A DNA stretch of 64,000 nucleotides from CAZFYZ01 sp964523735 (GTDB taxonomy: Bacteria; Armatimonadota; UBA5829), in the NCBI GenBank assembly GCA_964523735.1, contig CAZFYZ010000005.1, positions 1-64,000 on the forward strand, in the 5' to 3' direction. The number at the start of each line of letters is the position of its first letter. Positions within the stretch are counted from its first letter, which is position 1. The position numbers and the translations under genes were made by a program. Shown one piece after another: positions 7,946 through 16,354 of this stretch. The notes beneath the pieces are model-generated. The model saw only the letters and a program-made list of their open reading frames with translations. It searched no databases and was not told the origin of the DNA.

Positions 7946-9211
7946 ATGGACTCCAACACACGTCGCACACTGCTACTGATCCTGGCCATCTTCACTGCGC
8001 TCGCGGTCAGCTACTCGTTCGTGACTCGGCTTAAGTGGGCGCCGGATGAGCCCGCGCACTTCATTTATATACGCTCGCTCGCCGAAAAGCACGCCTTCCC
8101 CACAATATCACACGAGGTGACCCCGACGGAGGAGTCAGACTCCACGCACGAAGGCCATCAGCCTCCGCTGTATTACGTGCTCATGGCGATCCCGTTTGCT
8201 GTTCTGAAGGCTCTCGGCGCAGCCAATGACACGATCTGGCGGGTACTGAGGCTGCTGCAGATTCCCATCGGGCTTGTGTGGATCTGGTCGGTGTTTGCGC
8301 TGGCGAGGGAGTACTTCGGAAACGACAAGCCGGCACTTGCGGCGGCGGCTTTTGTGGCGCTGATCCCGATGTCGTCGTTCATGGCTGGGGTGATCAACAA
8401 CGAGATGCTGATCTCGCTTCTCTTCACTGCCGCGATGCTCCCTATCCTACGCTTCTTCAGGGCCGGGAAGATGGGCACGCGACCGGCTGTCTGCCTGGGT
8501 GTTCTGACGGGTCTGGCGATTCTGACGAAGGCGCAGGGGCTGGTGCTGATCGCGATGCTGCTGCTTGCGGCTCTCGCCATATGCCGCCGAATGGAGTACA
8601 AGGGGTGCCTGAATGTGCTCAGATCGGTAGGGATCTCCTTGGGCGTGATGCTGGTGTTCGGCGGGTGGTGGTATGCACGCAGCTTGGTACTCCATGGTAC
8701 GTTGATGCCGCGATCTCTTGACGTGCCGGCTCTCCCAAACCTCGCAGTGGCACTGGCCTATCCTTTACTGTTCGCGGAAGTGGTCTGGCGGATGGCCGCG
8801 GCCTCCTACGTCTACTTCTTCCTGCCATTCTGGCTGGTCTGGAAGGGCGCCATCACCGTGATGTCCGTGTTCGGTATCTTGATGGTCCTGACTGGGGCCA
8901 TGCTTGCAGGATTTGTAGTGCGCATGCGGCGTGGCGGGATCGACCTGCGCTCGGTTGGGATGCTTGTTCTGGCTCCGATTCTGATGTGGCTGGGCTGGGT
9001 GCGCTACGTGCTGATGGTGGACAAGGAAGCAATGATCCAGGGAAGGCTGCTGCTCTCGGTAGCAGCCATCATTGGGATTGTCTGGGTCATCGGATTCGAC
9101 GGACTGCTGAAGAGCGCTAAGTCCAGGAGGATCGGCATGGTGGTGGGCTGTGCCCTGATGCTGGCGGCGAACGTCTGGGTCATCACCTCCGCGGCGAGGC
9201 TATATGGATAG
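7946..9211 (+). CDS. Polytopic membrane glycosyltransferase-like protein (GT-C / DUF2142 type)
   Basis: 421 residues with about ten hydrophobic segments. The first loop after helix 1 carries WAPDEPAHFIYIRSL, whose acidic pair matches the catalytic/metal loop of GT-C enzymes that use polyprenyl-phosphate sugars, followed by EGHQPPLYYVLMAIP, another family feature. The protein probably moves a sugar on the outer face of the membrane, but donor and acceptor are unknown. It stands alone, with its own promoter and a strong hairpin after it. Confidence 0.7.
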   Translation: MDSNTRRTLLLILAIFTALAVSYSFVTRLKWAPDEPAHFIYIRSLAEKHAFPTISHEVTPTEESDSTHEGHQPPLYYVLMAIPFAVLKALGAANDTIWRVLRLLQIPIGLVWIWSVFALAREYFGNDKPALAAAAFVALIPMSSFMAGVINNEMLISLLFTAAMLPILRFFRAGKMGTRPAVCLGVLTGLAILTKAQGLVLIAMLLLAALAICRRMEYKGCLNVLRSVGISLGVMLVFGGWWYARSLVLHGTLMPRSLDVPALPNLAVALAYPLLFAEVVWRMAAASYVYFFLPFWLVWKGAITVMSVFGILMVLTGAMLAGFVVRMRRGGIDLRSVGMLVLAPILMWLGWVRYVLMVDKEAMIQGRLLLSVAAIIGIVWVIGFDGLLKSAKSRRIGMVVGCALMLAANVWVITSAARLYG

Positions 9212-9218
9212 CCTGTAC

Positions 9219-9258
9219 GGAAGAGACCCCACGCCGGGCTTCGGCGCGGGGCTCTTCC
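9219..9258 (+). terminator. Strong hairpin after the GT-C gene
   Basis: GGAAGAGACCCCACGCCG pairs with the segment ending TCTTCC across a small GGCT-type loop, giving a GC-rich stem of about 17 pairs. It starts 7 nt after the stop codon. There is no T tract, so it may be a processing or attenuating hairpin rather than a strict intrinsic terminator. Confidence 0.6.
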
Positions 9259-9373
9259 AGGAGGCTGTTCAGCTGATCACTGCCAGGGACAGTTGCTTGT
9301 CCGCTTTAGGGAATGCTTCACAGCATGTGTGTGCATTTCTATTACGTCAGGTGATGCGTGGTGGTTCCATCGT

Positions 9374-9402
9374 TTGACAGTGCCGGGGCCTCGTGATAGA
9401 CT
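9374..9402 (+). promoter_or_regulatory. Sigma-70-type promoter of the thiamine operon
   Basis: TTGACA (9374-9379), 17-nt spacer, TAGACT (9397-9402), with TGA just before the -10 (extended -10). It lies about 20 nt upstream of the TPP aptamer. Confidence 0.7.
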
Positions 9403-9424
9403 GTACCAGACAATAGATAGCAAT

Positions 9425-9508
9425 CCCGCTAGGGGTGCCCCGATGGGGCTGAGAAGCTTCGAGCTAACCCTTTGACCTGGGCCGAGCGGCGCAGGGAAGC
9501 GGAGAGGG
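9425..9508 (+). ncRNA. TPP riboswitch (THI element)
   Basis: The conserved pieces appear in order: AGGGGTGCCCC, GGGGCTGAGA, AACCCTTTGACCTGGGCCG and GCGCAGGGAAGCGG. These match the THI-box core (GGGGTGCC, CTGAGA, CCCTTTGAACCTGA, CAGGGAAG), with a slightly unusual GACC instead of GAACC. The closing stem CCGCT/AGCGG frames it. It precedes thiE and thiC, and a terminator follows directly. Confidence 0.93.
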
Positions 9509-9518
9509 AAGTAGGTGG

Positions 9519-9558
9519 CCGCGAATCCCGTCTCCGAGGGACTCGCGGTTTTTGTTTT
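9519..9558 (+). terminator. Intrinsic terminator of the TPP riboswitch expression platform
   Basis: CCGCGAATCCC pairs with GGGACTCGCGG, followed by TTTTTGTTTT. Ligand-bound aptamer would let this hairpin form and stop transcription before thiE. An in-frame TTG in the T tract (9552) is not a real start. Confidence 0.85.
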
Positions 9559-9575
9559 GCTTGCTGATCGACACG

Positions 9576-10211
9576 ATGCTCAAGGGACTCTACGTAATAA
9601 CCGATGAGGAGCTCTGCCCAGGCAGGACGCACGCCCAGATTGCGGCGGCGGCAATCGAAGGTGGGGCTCGAATCATCCAGATAAGGGACAAGACGTCGAC
9701 CGACCGCAAGTTCTATGAGGACGCGCTCGAGATCCGGCGGATGACGCGAGATGTGGGGGCGCTGTTCTTCGTGAACGACCGGGTGGATGTTGCCGCGGCG
9801 GTCGAGGCTGACGGGATCAACCTCGGTCAGACTGATCTGCCGATCGCGGCCGCCCGGAAGATCGTGGGAGAGCGGATGCTCATCGGCATCTCAGCCGACA
9901 CGCCGGAACAAGCAAAGCAGGCAGAAATCGATGGTGCGAACTACATCGGATTTGGCCCCGTGTTCGTGACGACGACGAAGCTGGACGCGGGACCCGTGTC
10001 GGGGCTGCAGATGCTCAGCAAAGTATGCACAGCGTCGCGGCTGCCGGTCGTCGCTATCGGAGGCGTAGCGCTCGGCAACATCGCCGAAGTCGCCAAGGCC
10101 GGCGCTGCCTGCGCAGCGGTGATATCGGCGGTGGTCTGCGCCGACGACATGGTCCAGGCAACACGAGATCTTCTCGGTGAGTTCGATAGTGGAGCAAATC
10201 GCGAAAGGTAG
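9576..10211 (+). CDS. thiE: Thiamine-phosphate synthase ThiE
   Basis: 211 residues. ThiE joins HMP-pyrophosphate and the thiazole phosphate to make thiamine monophosphate. Visible motifs: QIRDKTSTDRKF near the N-terminus, FVNDRVDVAAAVEADGINLG (substrate and Mg binding), GFGPVFVTTTK and AIGGVALGNIAEV, all in TIM-barrel order. ATG 9576 is chosen because upstream in-frame codons lie in the terminator. Controlled by the TPP riboswitch just upstream and followed by thiC. Confidence 0.93.
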   Translation: MLKGLYVITDEELCPGRTHAQIAAAAIEGGARIIQIRDKTSTDRKFYEDALEIRRMTRDVGALFFVNDRVDVAAAVEADGINLGQTDLPIAAARKIVGERMLIGISADTPEQAKQAEIDGANYIGFGPVFVTTTKLDAGPVSGLQMLSKVCTASRLPVVAIGGVALGNIAEVAKAGAACAAVISAVVCADDMVQATRDLLGEFDSGANRER

Positions 10212-10320
10212 AACGCCAGAAAGCCAGAAACGGTACCGAATGCTTCGAGACGAAGAGTAGTCCTGAAGCATACGCAGCATCCTCTTTCATGCTTTCTCCC
10301 TTTCGTGTTTTCGTGATGAG
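10203..10320. repeat. Octad repeat in the thiE-thiC gap
   Basis: The left part repeats GCCAGAAA-like units. The right part reads CTTTCATG, CTTTCTCC, CTTTCGTG, TTTTCGTG at 8-nt steps. The arms are partly complementary. Same style as the heptad repeats but with period 8, as in the rny-ymdB gap. Confidence 0.5.
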
Positions 10321-10345
10321 GAAATTCGAAGGTAGGTAACTGAAG

Positions 10346-11650
10346 TTGACACAGCTTGAATCAGCCCGGAAGGGCAGAATAACGCCGGAGATGGAGATAG
10401 TGGCTCGGGACGAAGGTATGGCTCCCGATCTGCTCCTGAAGCGCGTCGCGGACGGGACCGTCGTGATCCCCTGCAACGCAAACCGGCAGATGGCGTCGGT
10501 GCGCGGGGTCGGGCTCGGCCTGCGGACCAAGGTGAACGCGAATATCGGCACGTCCAAAGACTACCCCGATATGAAGGACGAGCTCGTGAAGCTCAAAGTA
10601 GCGGTCGATGCCGGCGCGGATGCGATGATGGACCTCTCGACCGGAGGGGACCTGAGGTCGATCCGGCGGATCATTATCGAGCGCTGCCCGGTCCCGCTGG
10701 GGACAGTGCCGGTCTATGAGACCGCGGTCAAGGTGGCGGAGGACAGGGGCTCTATCACCAAGATCACCGATGACGACATCCTGGACGTGATAGACGCTCA
10801 GGCCAAGCAGGGCGTGGACTTCATGACCGTCCACTGCGGGATCACTCGAGAGTCGATCAACAGACTTCGCGACCAGGGGCGGATCGTCGACGTTGTCAGC
10901 CGTGGTGGGGCATTTCTGGTGACCTGGGTGCTTTCGAACGACAAGGAGAACCCGTTCTACGAGCGCTATGACGATATCCTCGCGATCTGCCGGAAGCACG
11001 ACGTGACGCTCTCGCTGGGCGATGGCATGCGGCCGGGCTGCCTGGCGGATGCGACCGACCGGGCGCAACTGCAGGAGCTGATCATCCTCGGCGAGCTGGT
11101 CAAGCGGGCTCGCAAGGCGGGCGTGCAGGTCATGGTCGAGGGGCCGGGTCACGTGCCGCTGGACCAGGTTGCCGCCAATATGCAGATCGAGAAGCGTGTC
11201 TGCGAGGGGGCTCCGTTCTATGTGCTGGGGCCGCTGGTCACAGACGTTGCCCCTGGCTACGATCATATCACGTCGGCCATTGGCGGGGCGATCGCTGCAA
11301 GCTCGGGGGCTGATTTCATCTGCTATGTAACGCCGACTGAACACCTCGGGCTGCCGACTGCCGAGGACGTGCGCGAGGGCGTGATCGCCGCTCGTATCGC
11401 CGGGCACGCGGCAGACATTGTCAAGGGCGTCAAGGGCGCCGTCGAGTGGGATACCGAGATGGCCAAAGCGCGCAAAGCCCGGAACTGGAAGAAGCAGATC
11501 GAACTCGCCATCGACCCGGACAGAGCCCGTGAGATCCGTGGCCGCCGATCATCTGTTGACGAGGAAGTCTGCTCGATGTGCTCCGAGTTCTGCGCGATGC
11601 GGATTGTTGAGGAGCAGCTGGGCAGGACCGGGAAGGGCTGCGGCGAATAG
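10346..11650 (+). CDS. thiC: Phosphomethylpyrimidine synthase ThiC
   Basis: 434 residues, the length of the shorter ThiC form. This radical-SAM enzyme turns aminoimidazole ribotide into HMP phosphate. Conserved blocks: NANIGTSKDYPD, MDLSTGGDLRSIRR, LSLGDGMRPGC, EGPGHVPLDQV, and the C-terminal CSMCSEFC cluster that binds the [4Fe-4S]. The start is TTG 10346 with GAAGGTAGG upstream. Downstream of thiE and probably under the same TPP control, unless the 134-nt gap has its own promoter. Confidence 0.95.
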   Translation: MTQLESARKGRITPEMEIVARDEGMAPDLLLKRVADGTVVIPCNANRQMASVRGVGLGLRTKVNANIGTSKDYPDMKDELVKLKVAVDAGADAMMDLSTGGDLRSIRRIIIERCPVPLGTVPVYETAVKVAEDRGSITKITDDDILDVIDAQAKQGVDFMTVHCGITRESINRLRDQGRIVDVVSRGGAFLVTWVLSNDKENPFYERYDDILAICRKHDVTLSLGDGMRPGCLADATDRAQLQELIILGELVKRARKAGVQVMVEGPGHVPLDQVAANMQIEKRVCEGAPFYVLGPLVTDVAPGYDHITSAIGGAIAASSGADFICYVTPTEHLGLPTAEDVREGVIAARIAGHAADIVKGVKGAVEWDTEMAKARKARNWKKQIELAIDPDRAREIRGRRSSVDEEVCSMCSEFCAMRIVEEQLGRTGKGCGE

Positions 11651-11711
11651 ACACTGGAGGCCGGAACTGCCGGCCTCTTGGACAAGCAGGGGGAACACAG
11701 GGGAAGGGAAC

Positions 11712-12302
11712 ATGCGCCGAGCTTACATCGCTGCTACTGTCGTCGGTCTTCTGTGTGCCCTGGTGGCGCTGGCAGTGTCCATCAGGGTGCCAAACACGCT
11801 GTCGGAGAAGCCGTCCTCAGAGGACGTCGAGGCCATACTCAGCGCAACCCAGCAGATTGTCGACGATGCCAACAGACGTGACTTAGCGGGGGTCGCGCGG
11901 GGACTGTGGAGCGAGGCTGCCGAAGCTGCTCTCTACAGGAAGATGCTACGGAAACCGGTCGCTGAGTCTACAAGATATCGCTCTTGTAAGGACTGGGGTC
12001 GCCTGAGTCTATCCAGCCAACCTGATGGCACCTTTGCGGTGCTGGTTGTGCCAGGATCAGGCCTCGTACACGACAACTTGCTCGTTACCACCATCGACGA
12101 AGCCTATAGCGGCGGACAGCTTGTGCCCAAGCTCTCGAATCGCTTAGTGCTAGTTCCCATCCACAGCGGCGACGAGGCGTACTACCTCCCTCTCATTGAA
12201 GAAGAGCCGCACGTCTGGCGGGTGATGTCCTCGCCGCCCGGCTTCCCTCAACGCAGTCTGCCTGGCGTTGCAGAGCTGAGAGAGATCAGGACAAAGCGAT
12301 GA
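11712..12302 (+). CDS. Hypothetical membrane-anchored protein
   Basis: 196 residues. The N-terminus (MRRAYIAATVVGLLCALVAL) is a signal anchor or signal peptide; the rest is soluble and probably outside the cytoplasm. A segment at about 40-75 (VEAILSATQQIVDDANRRD) looks like the helix of NTF2/SnoaL-like lipoproteins, but I do not recognise a family. ATG 11712 has GGGAAGGGAA upstream. It follows thiC by 61 nt. Confidence 0.6.
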   Translation: MRRAYIAATVVGLLCALVALAVSIRVPNTLSEKPSSEDVEAILSATQQIVDDANRRDLAGVARGLWSEAAEAALYRKMLRKPVAESTRYRSCKDWGRLSLSSQPDGTFAVLVVPGSGLVHDNLLVTTIDEAYSGGQLVPKLSNRLVLVPIHSGDEAYYLPLIEEEPHVWRVMSSPPGFPQRSLPGVAELREIRTKR

Positions 12303-12348
12303 CGCGAGCGAGCAGGAAGACCAAACCCACGACTAGGAGCAAAGCTAG

Positions 12349-12606
12349 ATGGCGATTGTGACTTCGTGCAAGCATTGCGGGGGGAGCGAGATCTATCATC
12401 AGCGGGTCCAGGCTCGGGGTCAGGACATTGACTTGCTGCCGGGCGTGGGAGCTGTGTTCAGCTATGGCAAGTTCGACCTCTACGCGTGCGCTGACTGCGG
12501 CCATACTCAGTTCTTCGTGCAGTCCGATCGGCTCAATCAGGTGCGCGAGAATTGGGAGAAGGTAGAGGCCCCGACAGAGACACGGATACGCCGACGGCGG
12601 GAGTAG
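12349..12606 (+). CDS. Small zinc-ribbon protein
   Basis: 85 residues. CKHCGG near residue 8 and CADCGH near residue 48 form a four-Cys zinc ribbon. Between them lies GVGAVFSYGKFDLYA, a pattern seen in small hypothetical zinc-ribbon proteins; the C-terminus is basic. No function assigned. It follows the hypothetical membrane gene by 46 nt. Confidence 0.65.
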   Translation: MAIVTSCKHCGGSEIYHQRVQARGQDIDLLPGVGAVFSYGKFDLYACADCGHTQFFVQSDRLNQVRENWEKVEAPTETRIRRRRE

Positions 12607-12663
12607 CCGCTTCGGCAGACTTCCCCGAAAACCTGATGCCACAACCTTACATCAGCAATCGCG

Positions 12664-12777
12664 ACATGTAAAGTTGCGGCGTTAACTTTACATTTGGCGG
12701 GTCGACATGTAAAGTTGGGGCGCTAACTTTACATTTGGCGGGTCGACATGTAAAGTTGGGGCGCTAACTTTACATCT
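12664..12777 (+). repeat. Three tandem 41-bp units, each a perfect palindrome
   Basis: Units start at 12664, 12705 and 12746. Each contains ATGTAAAGTT, an 8-nt spacer and AACTTTACAT, a perfect 10-bp inverted repeat; units 1 and 2 are followed by TTGGCGGGTCG. Unit 3 ends 18 nt before the thiL start. They could be operators or transposon-end repeats. The spacers differ slightly (GCGGCGTT, GGGGCGCT). Confidence 0.9.
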
Positions 12778-12795
12778 CACGCGGGCAAAGGTGTT

Positions 12796-13791
12796 GTGAG
12801 ACTCTCTGACTTTGGCGGGGAAGCCGCCATCATCAAGTTAATAGGCGAGAGATACGGCGGGGGCGCCGGTGGAGCACTGGCTGCGTCGATTGGCGACGAC
12901 GCGGCGCTGGTGGATATCGGCGGCAAGCTGCTGATCGTCACGACCGACCTACTGATCGAGAACACCCACTTCCGGATGGACCTCATCGAGCCCTATCTCC
13001 TCGGCTGGAAGAGCGCGGCGGTGAATATCAGCGATGTCGCCGCGATGGGCGGGGAGCCAACCTACTCGTTCATTTCGATCGGTCTGCCGGACATCGAGGT
13101 CGAGACAGTTGAGGCGATCTACCAGGGCCTCGCGGACTGCGACTCCGCGTTTGGCAGCGTGATCGCGGGCGGCGATACCGTAGGCAGTGCGGCTGGGATC
13201 GTTATCAATGTGACCCAGCTAGGAACAGTCGAGCCGGGGTTCGCCGCGCGGCGGACTGGGGCGAAACCGGGCGACGCTATACTCGTGACCAATACCCTTG
13301 GTGATTCGCTGGCGGGTCTGCAGCTTATGCTCAAGCTGGGGCTGGATGACGCCCGCCGCGCGAGTGATTTCTGCGTCGAGCGGCATCTGAAGCCCGAACC
13401 CCGAGTTCCCGAGGCGCGGGCGGCAGTGAAGACACGCAAAATCCGATCGATGATGGACCTCTCGGATGGCCTCTCGGCCGATCTTGCTAAGCTGTGCGAG
13501 GCGTCGGGTGTTGGCGCCCGAGTATACGCTGACGCATTGCCGCTTTCTAAGGACCTCCACATCGCCGCCGCCAGGTTGGACGCCGAACCCGTTGCGCTTG
13601 CCGCAGCCGGAGGAGAGGATTACGAACTTCTGCTGACGTGCGAACCCAAAGACGTCACCGAGCTCATTGCCGCCATCGCTTCGGCGGGATCGACGGCGAA
13701 GGTGATTGGCGAGATAATCGCCGAGACGGGCGTTTCACTCGTAACACCGGCGGGTGAGCAGCCGATGCCCGCAGGCTGGCAGCATTTCTGA
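12796..13791 (+). CDS. thiL: Thiamine-monophosphate kinase ThiL
   Basis: 331 residues of the PurM/ThiL ATP-binding superfamily. It phosphorylates thiamine monophosphate to the active diphosphate. Motifs: SIGDDAALVDI (metal site), TTDLLIENTHF, NISDVAAMGGEP, GGDTVGS, MDLSDGLSADL and AAGGEDYELL. Start is GTG 12796. It completes the visible thiamine set (thiE, thiC, thiL); thiD and thiazole genes are not in this window. Confidence 0.95.
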   Translation: MRLSDFGGEAAIIKLIGERYGGGAGGALAASIGDDAALVDIGGKLLIVTTDLLIENTHFRMDLIEPYLLGWKSAAVNISDVAAMGGEPTYSFISIGLPDIEVETVEAIYQGLADCDSAFGSVIAGGDTVGSAAGIVINVTQLGTVEPGFAARRTGAKPGDAILVTNTLGDSLAGLQLMLKLGLDDARRASDFCVERHLKPEPRVPEARAAVKTRKIRSMMDLSDGLSADLAKLCEASGVGARVYADALPLSKDLHIAAARLDAEPVALAAAGGEDYELLLTCEPKDVTELIAAIASAGSTAKVIGEIIAETGVSLVTPAGEQPMPAGWQHF

Positions 13792-13848
13792 AGCACCATC
13801 GGCAACTACACCTCCCCCTCGCCTTCCAACAACCAAGCCCTGTCGAGA

Positions 13849-13982
13849 GTGTTCAGTGTTGCGGGAATGTCATTTCGAACGCAGTGAGAAATCTGCTTTT
13901 CGCGCGTGGCGTCCAAGACGAAGGCCTGGCAAAAGCAGATTTCTCGCCCTGCTCGAAATGACATGTGCAGAGGACTGAACAC
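13849..13982. repeat. 134-nt imperfect inverted repeat of the CATTTCGA...GAAATCT type
   Basis: The outer arms GTGTTCAG/CTGAACAC and the inner arms around GTCATTTCGAACGCAGTGAG and AAATCTGCTTTT are mirrored on the right as AAAAGCAGATTT, CTGCTCGAAATGAC. Repeats with this wording occur in many unrelated bacterial genomes. Sits in the gap before tsaE, ending 21 nt before its promoter. Confidence 0.8.
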
Positions 13983-14002
13983 ATACGCCCTGTCGCCACA
14001 CC

Positions 14003-14031
14003 TTGACGGAACGCCTGCCGGATGGTATCTT
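14003..14031 (+). promoter_or_regulatory. Sigma-70-type promoter of tsaE
   Basis: TTGACG (14003-14008), 17-nt spacer, TGG-TATCTT (hexamer 14026-14031). Expected start about 5 nt before the tsaE ATG at 14043, so the leader would be almost absent. Confidence 0.7.
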
Positions 14032-14042
14032 GAACCGGCGTT

Positions 14043-14516
14043 ATGAGGGTTGTGATCACAACTGAAGATTTCGAGCAGACGATGGCACTCGGCGAGCGGC
14101 TGGGGCGATTGCTTAGGCCCGGCGATGTGGTAGCGCTGTTTGGTGATCTTGGCGCGGGGAAGACCGTGCTGACTAAGGGCATCGCCAAGGGCCTTGGTCT
14201 GGCGACGGATGTCCACAGCCCCACTTTCACACTGATCCACGAGCACGCCGGCGAGACGCCGCTCTATCACATAGACCTCTACCGGCTCGAGGGGCCGGAG
14301 GTCGAGTGGATCGGGGTAGAAGAGTATCTGGAGCGCGAGGGCGTGACGGTAGTCGAGTGGGCGGATCGGATGCGTTCTATGCTGCCAGATGAGAGGCTGG
14401 ACATCACGCTCAGGATGACCGGAGACACCCGGCGCGAGATCACGCTGGAGACTGGATCGCCCCGGCTGGGCGCGTTACTGGAGGAGTTGGCACAAGATGC
14501 TGGCGCTGACGATTGA
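14043..14516 (+). CDS. tsaE: tRNA threonylcarbamoyladenosine biosynthesis ATPase TsaE
   Basis: 157 residues. Walker A is FGDLGAGKTVLTKGIA (about 37-52); then SPTFTLIHEH and HIDLYRLEG, followed by VVEWADRM with the Trp/Asp typical of TsaE. It drives the cycle of the TsaB-TsaD-TsaE complex that makes t6A at position 37 of ANN-decoding tRNAs. tsaB overlaps its 3' end by 20 nt. tsaD is not in the window. Confidence 0.93.
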   Translation: MRVVITTEDFEQTMALGERLGRLLRPGDVVALFGDLGAGKTVLTKGIAKGLGLATDVHSPTFTLIHEHAGETPLYHIDLYRLEGPEVEWIGVEEYLEREGVTVVEWADRMRSMLPDERLDITLRMTGDTRREITLETGSPRLGALLEELAQDAGADD

Positions 14517-15198
14517 TACATCAGGGGATATCTGCACGCTTGCGATTGGGCGGGACCAGGAACTTCTGAGCGAGCGGCGGTTCCACCACAAGATGAGCCT
14601 GCTGCGGAGGATGCTGCCAAATATCGATGAGATGCTGCGGGACGCCGGCCTTTCGACGTCTGATCTGGGCGCCGTGTTCGTTGCCCTGGGGCCGGGCTCG
14701 TTCACGGGCTTGAGGATCGGGGTCACGGTCGCCAAGTCGCTGGCGTTTTCGCTGGAGAAGCCGATAGTCGGGGTCAGCACGCTGGATGCCATCGCCCGTA
14801 GTATAGCCCCCTCGGCCACCGAGCTTGTCTGCCCGATGATCCACGCGCGAACCGGCGAAGTCTACTGGAGTCTGACGGATTCATCGGGAACTGTGCAGCT
14901 CGCAGGGCACGATGTTGGGCCGATCAAGCACGTAATAGAGGAAGTGGCCAAGCGCGGGACCAGCGTATACTTCTGCGGCTCGGGCGCGATCAGGAACGCG
15001 GAGGCCATACGGCACGCGTTCGGGAACAAGGCCGAGGTCGCGGAGCGCTGGTCGGAACATCCTCAGGGGGCAGCGATTCTGGACCTGGGCTTCCGTCGCA
15101 TCGAACGCGGCGAGCACGACGACGCTGCCACTCTCGCGCCGCTCTACGTCCGCAAGCCCACGCCGGTCGTTCGTCTGGAGAAGGGCGAACTGGGCTGA
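14497..15198 (+). CDS. tsaB: tRNA threonylcarbamoyladenosine biosynthesis protein TsaB
   Basis: 233 residues of the ASKHA fold. N-terminal LALTIDTSGDICTLAIG, then LGPGSFTGLRIGVTVAKSLA, the most conserved TsaB block, and VCPMIHARTGEVYW. It is the platform subunit of the t6A complex and binds TsaD. ATG 14497 lies inside tsaE and the stop overlaps the rtcA start by one base, so the genes are tightly coupled. Confidence 0.93.
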   Translation: MLALTIDTSGDICTLAIGRDQELLSERRFHHKMSLLRRMLPNIDEMLRDAGLSTSDLGAVFVALGPGSFTGLRIGVTVAKSLAFSLEKPIVGVSTLDAIARSIAPSATELVCPMIHARTGEVYWSLTDSSGTVQLAGHDVGPIKHVIEEVAKRGTSVYFCGSGAIRNAEAIRHAFGNKAEVAERWSEHPQGAAILDLGFRRIERGEHDDAATLAPLYVRKPTPVVRLEKGELG

Positions 15199-16256
15199 TG
15201 CTTACGATCGACGGCAGCCAGGGCGAGGGCGGAGGGCAGATACTTCGGACCAGCCTCTCGCTCGCTGCGATCACCGGCAAAGACGTCACCATCGAGAACA
15301 TCCGCGTGGGGCGCGAAAAGCCGGGGCTGAGGCCGCAGCACCTGACCGGGGCACTCGCTGTCGCGGAGATATGCGGGGCTGAGATCAGGGGAGCTGAAGT
15401 GGGATCGACAAAGCTCACGTTCAGGCCGCACAGGATCCGCCCGGGTAACTACGAGTTCGATGTCTCCAGGATTAGAGCGTCCGCCGGGGCGGTGAATCTG
15501 ATCCTGCAGACGGTGATCTGGCCGCTGGCATTCTCAGACCACCCCAGCAGGATCACCCTCAAAGGCGGCACTCACGTCCCCCACGCGCCCACGTTCAACT
15601 ACATCCACGACACGTTTCTCCCCGCGGTCGCGGAGATGGGCCTCAACTGCCGGTATCAAATGAGAAGCGCGGGCTATTACCCCATCGGCGGCGGAGAGGT
15701 CGAGCTCACGATCGAGCCGGTGCAGTCGCTGAGACCAACCTCCTTCATCCTGAGCCCGTCGAAGGACCGCCGTCAGGGAAAGCCGAAGATCGAGCTGACC
15801 TCGGCTGTTTCCGGCCTGCCGGAGAGCATCGCCCAGAGACAGCTCGATACGGGGCTGGCGCGGCTGAAGGCAGTTGGCGTCTCTGCTTCGCGCGCTGTGA
15901 TAGATGACTACCCATCGCCCGGAAAGGGGACAGTGTTCTTCATCGGGGCGTCTTCGGATGGCGTCAAAGCCGGATTCCAGTCCCTTGGAGAGCTTCACAA
16001 ACGGGCTGAGAAGGTCGCGGATGAGGCCTGCGACGAGTTTCAAGCCTATCTCAAGTCCGGGATGGCGCTCGATGAGCATTTGGCCGACCAGCTCATCATC
16101 CCCATGGCGCTGGCATCCGGCCCCTCAAAGTTCACAACCTGCAAGATCAGCCTGCATCTGCTGACGAACATCGCCGTGGTCGAGCGTTTCCTCGACGCGC
16201 ATTTCCACGTGAGCCACGGTCTAGGCGAGCCTGGGACGGTCGAGAGAGTCGCCTGA
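15198..16256 (+). CDS. rtcA: RNA 3'-terminal phosphate cyclase RtcA
   Basis: 352 residues, close to the family length. DGSQGEGGGQILRTSLSLA at the N-terminus, IRVGREKPGLRPQHLTG, and HAPTFNYIHDTFLP are signature segments. The catalytic His is expected in the C-terminal region around DEHLADQLIIPMAL. RtcA uses ATP to convert RNA 3'-phosphate ends to 2',3'-cyclic phosphate. No rtcB ligase or rtcR regulator is adjacent; instead it is coupled to tsaB, an unusual partner. Confidence 0.93.
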   Translation: MLTIDGSQGEGGGQILRTSLSLAAITGKDVTIENIRVGREKPGLRPQHLTGALAVAEICGAEIRGAEVGSTKLTFRPHRIRPGNYEFDVSRIRASAGAVNLILQTVIWPLAFSDHPSRITLKGGTHVPHAPTFNYIHDTFLPAVAEMGLNCRYQMRSAGYYPIGGGEVELTIEPVQSLRPTSFILSPSKDRRQGKPKIELTSAVSGLPESIAQRQLDTGLARLKAVGVSASRAVIDDYPSPGKGTVFFIGASSDGVKAGFQSLGELHKRAEKVADEACDEFQAYLKSGMALDEHLADQLIIPMALASGPSKFTTCKISLHLLTNIAVVERFLDAHFHVSHGLGEPGTVERVA

Positions 16257-16354
16257 AGTGCTGCCAGCCCGCTGGTTTGACACGGCACAGTTTCCGGGGT
16301 ATACATGAGGTCGGCGGACTGTGTTGTCTTACCGCCAGGAGCCGGATAGTGAAG

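Noticed and set aside
12664..12777. Triple repeat considered as a CRISPR array
   Set aside because: The units are contiguous 41-bp palindromes with no variable spacers, and there are no cas genes.
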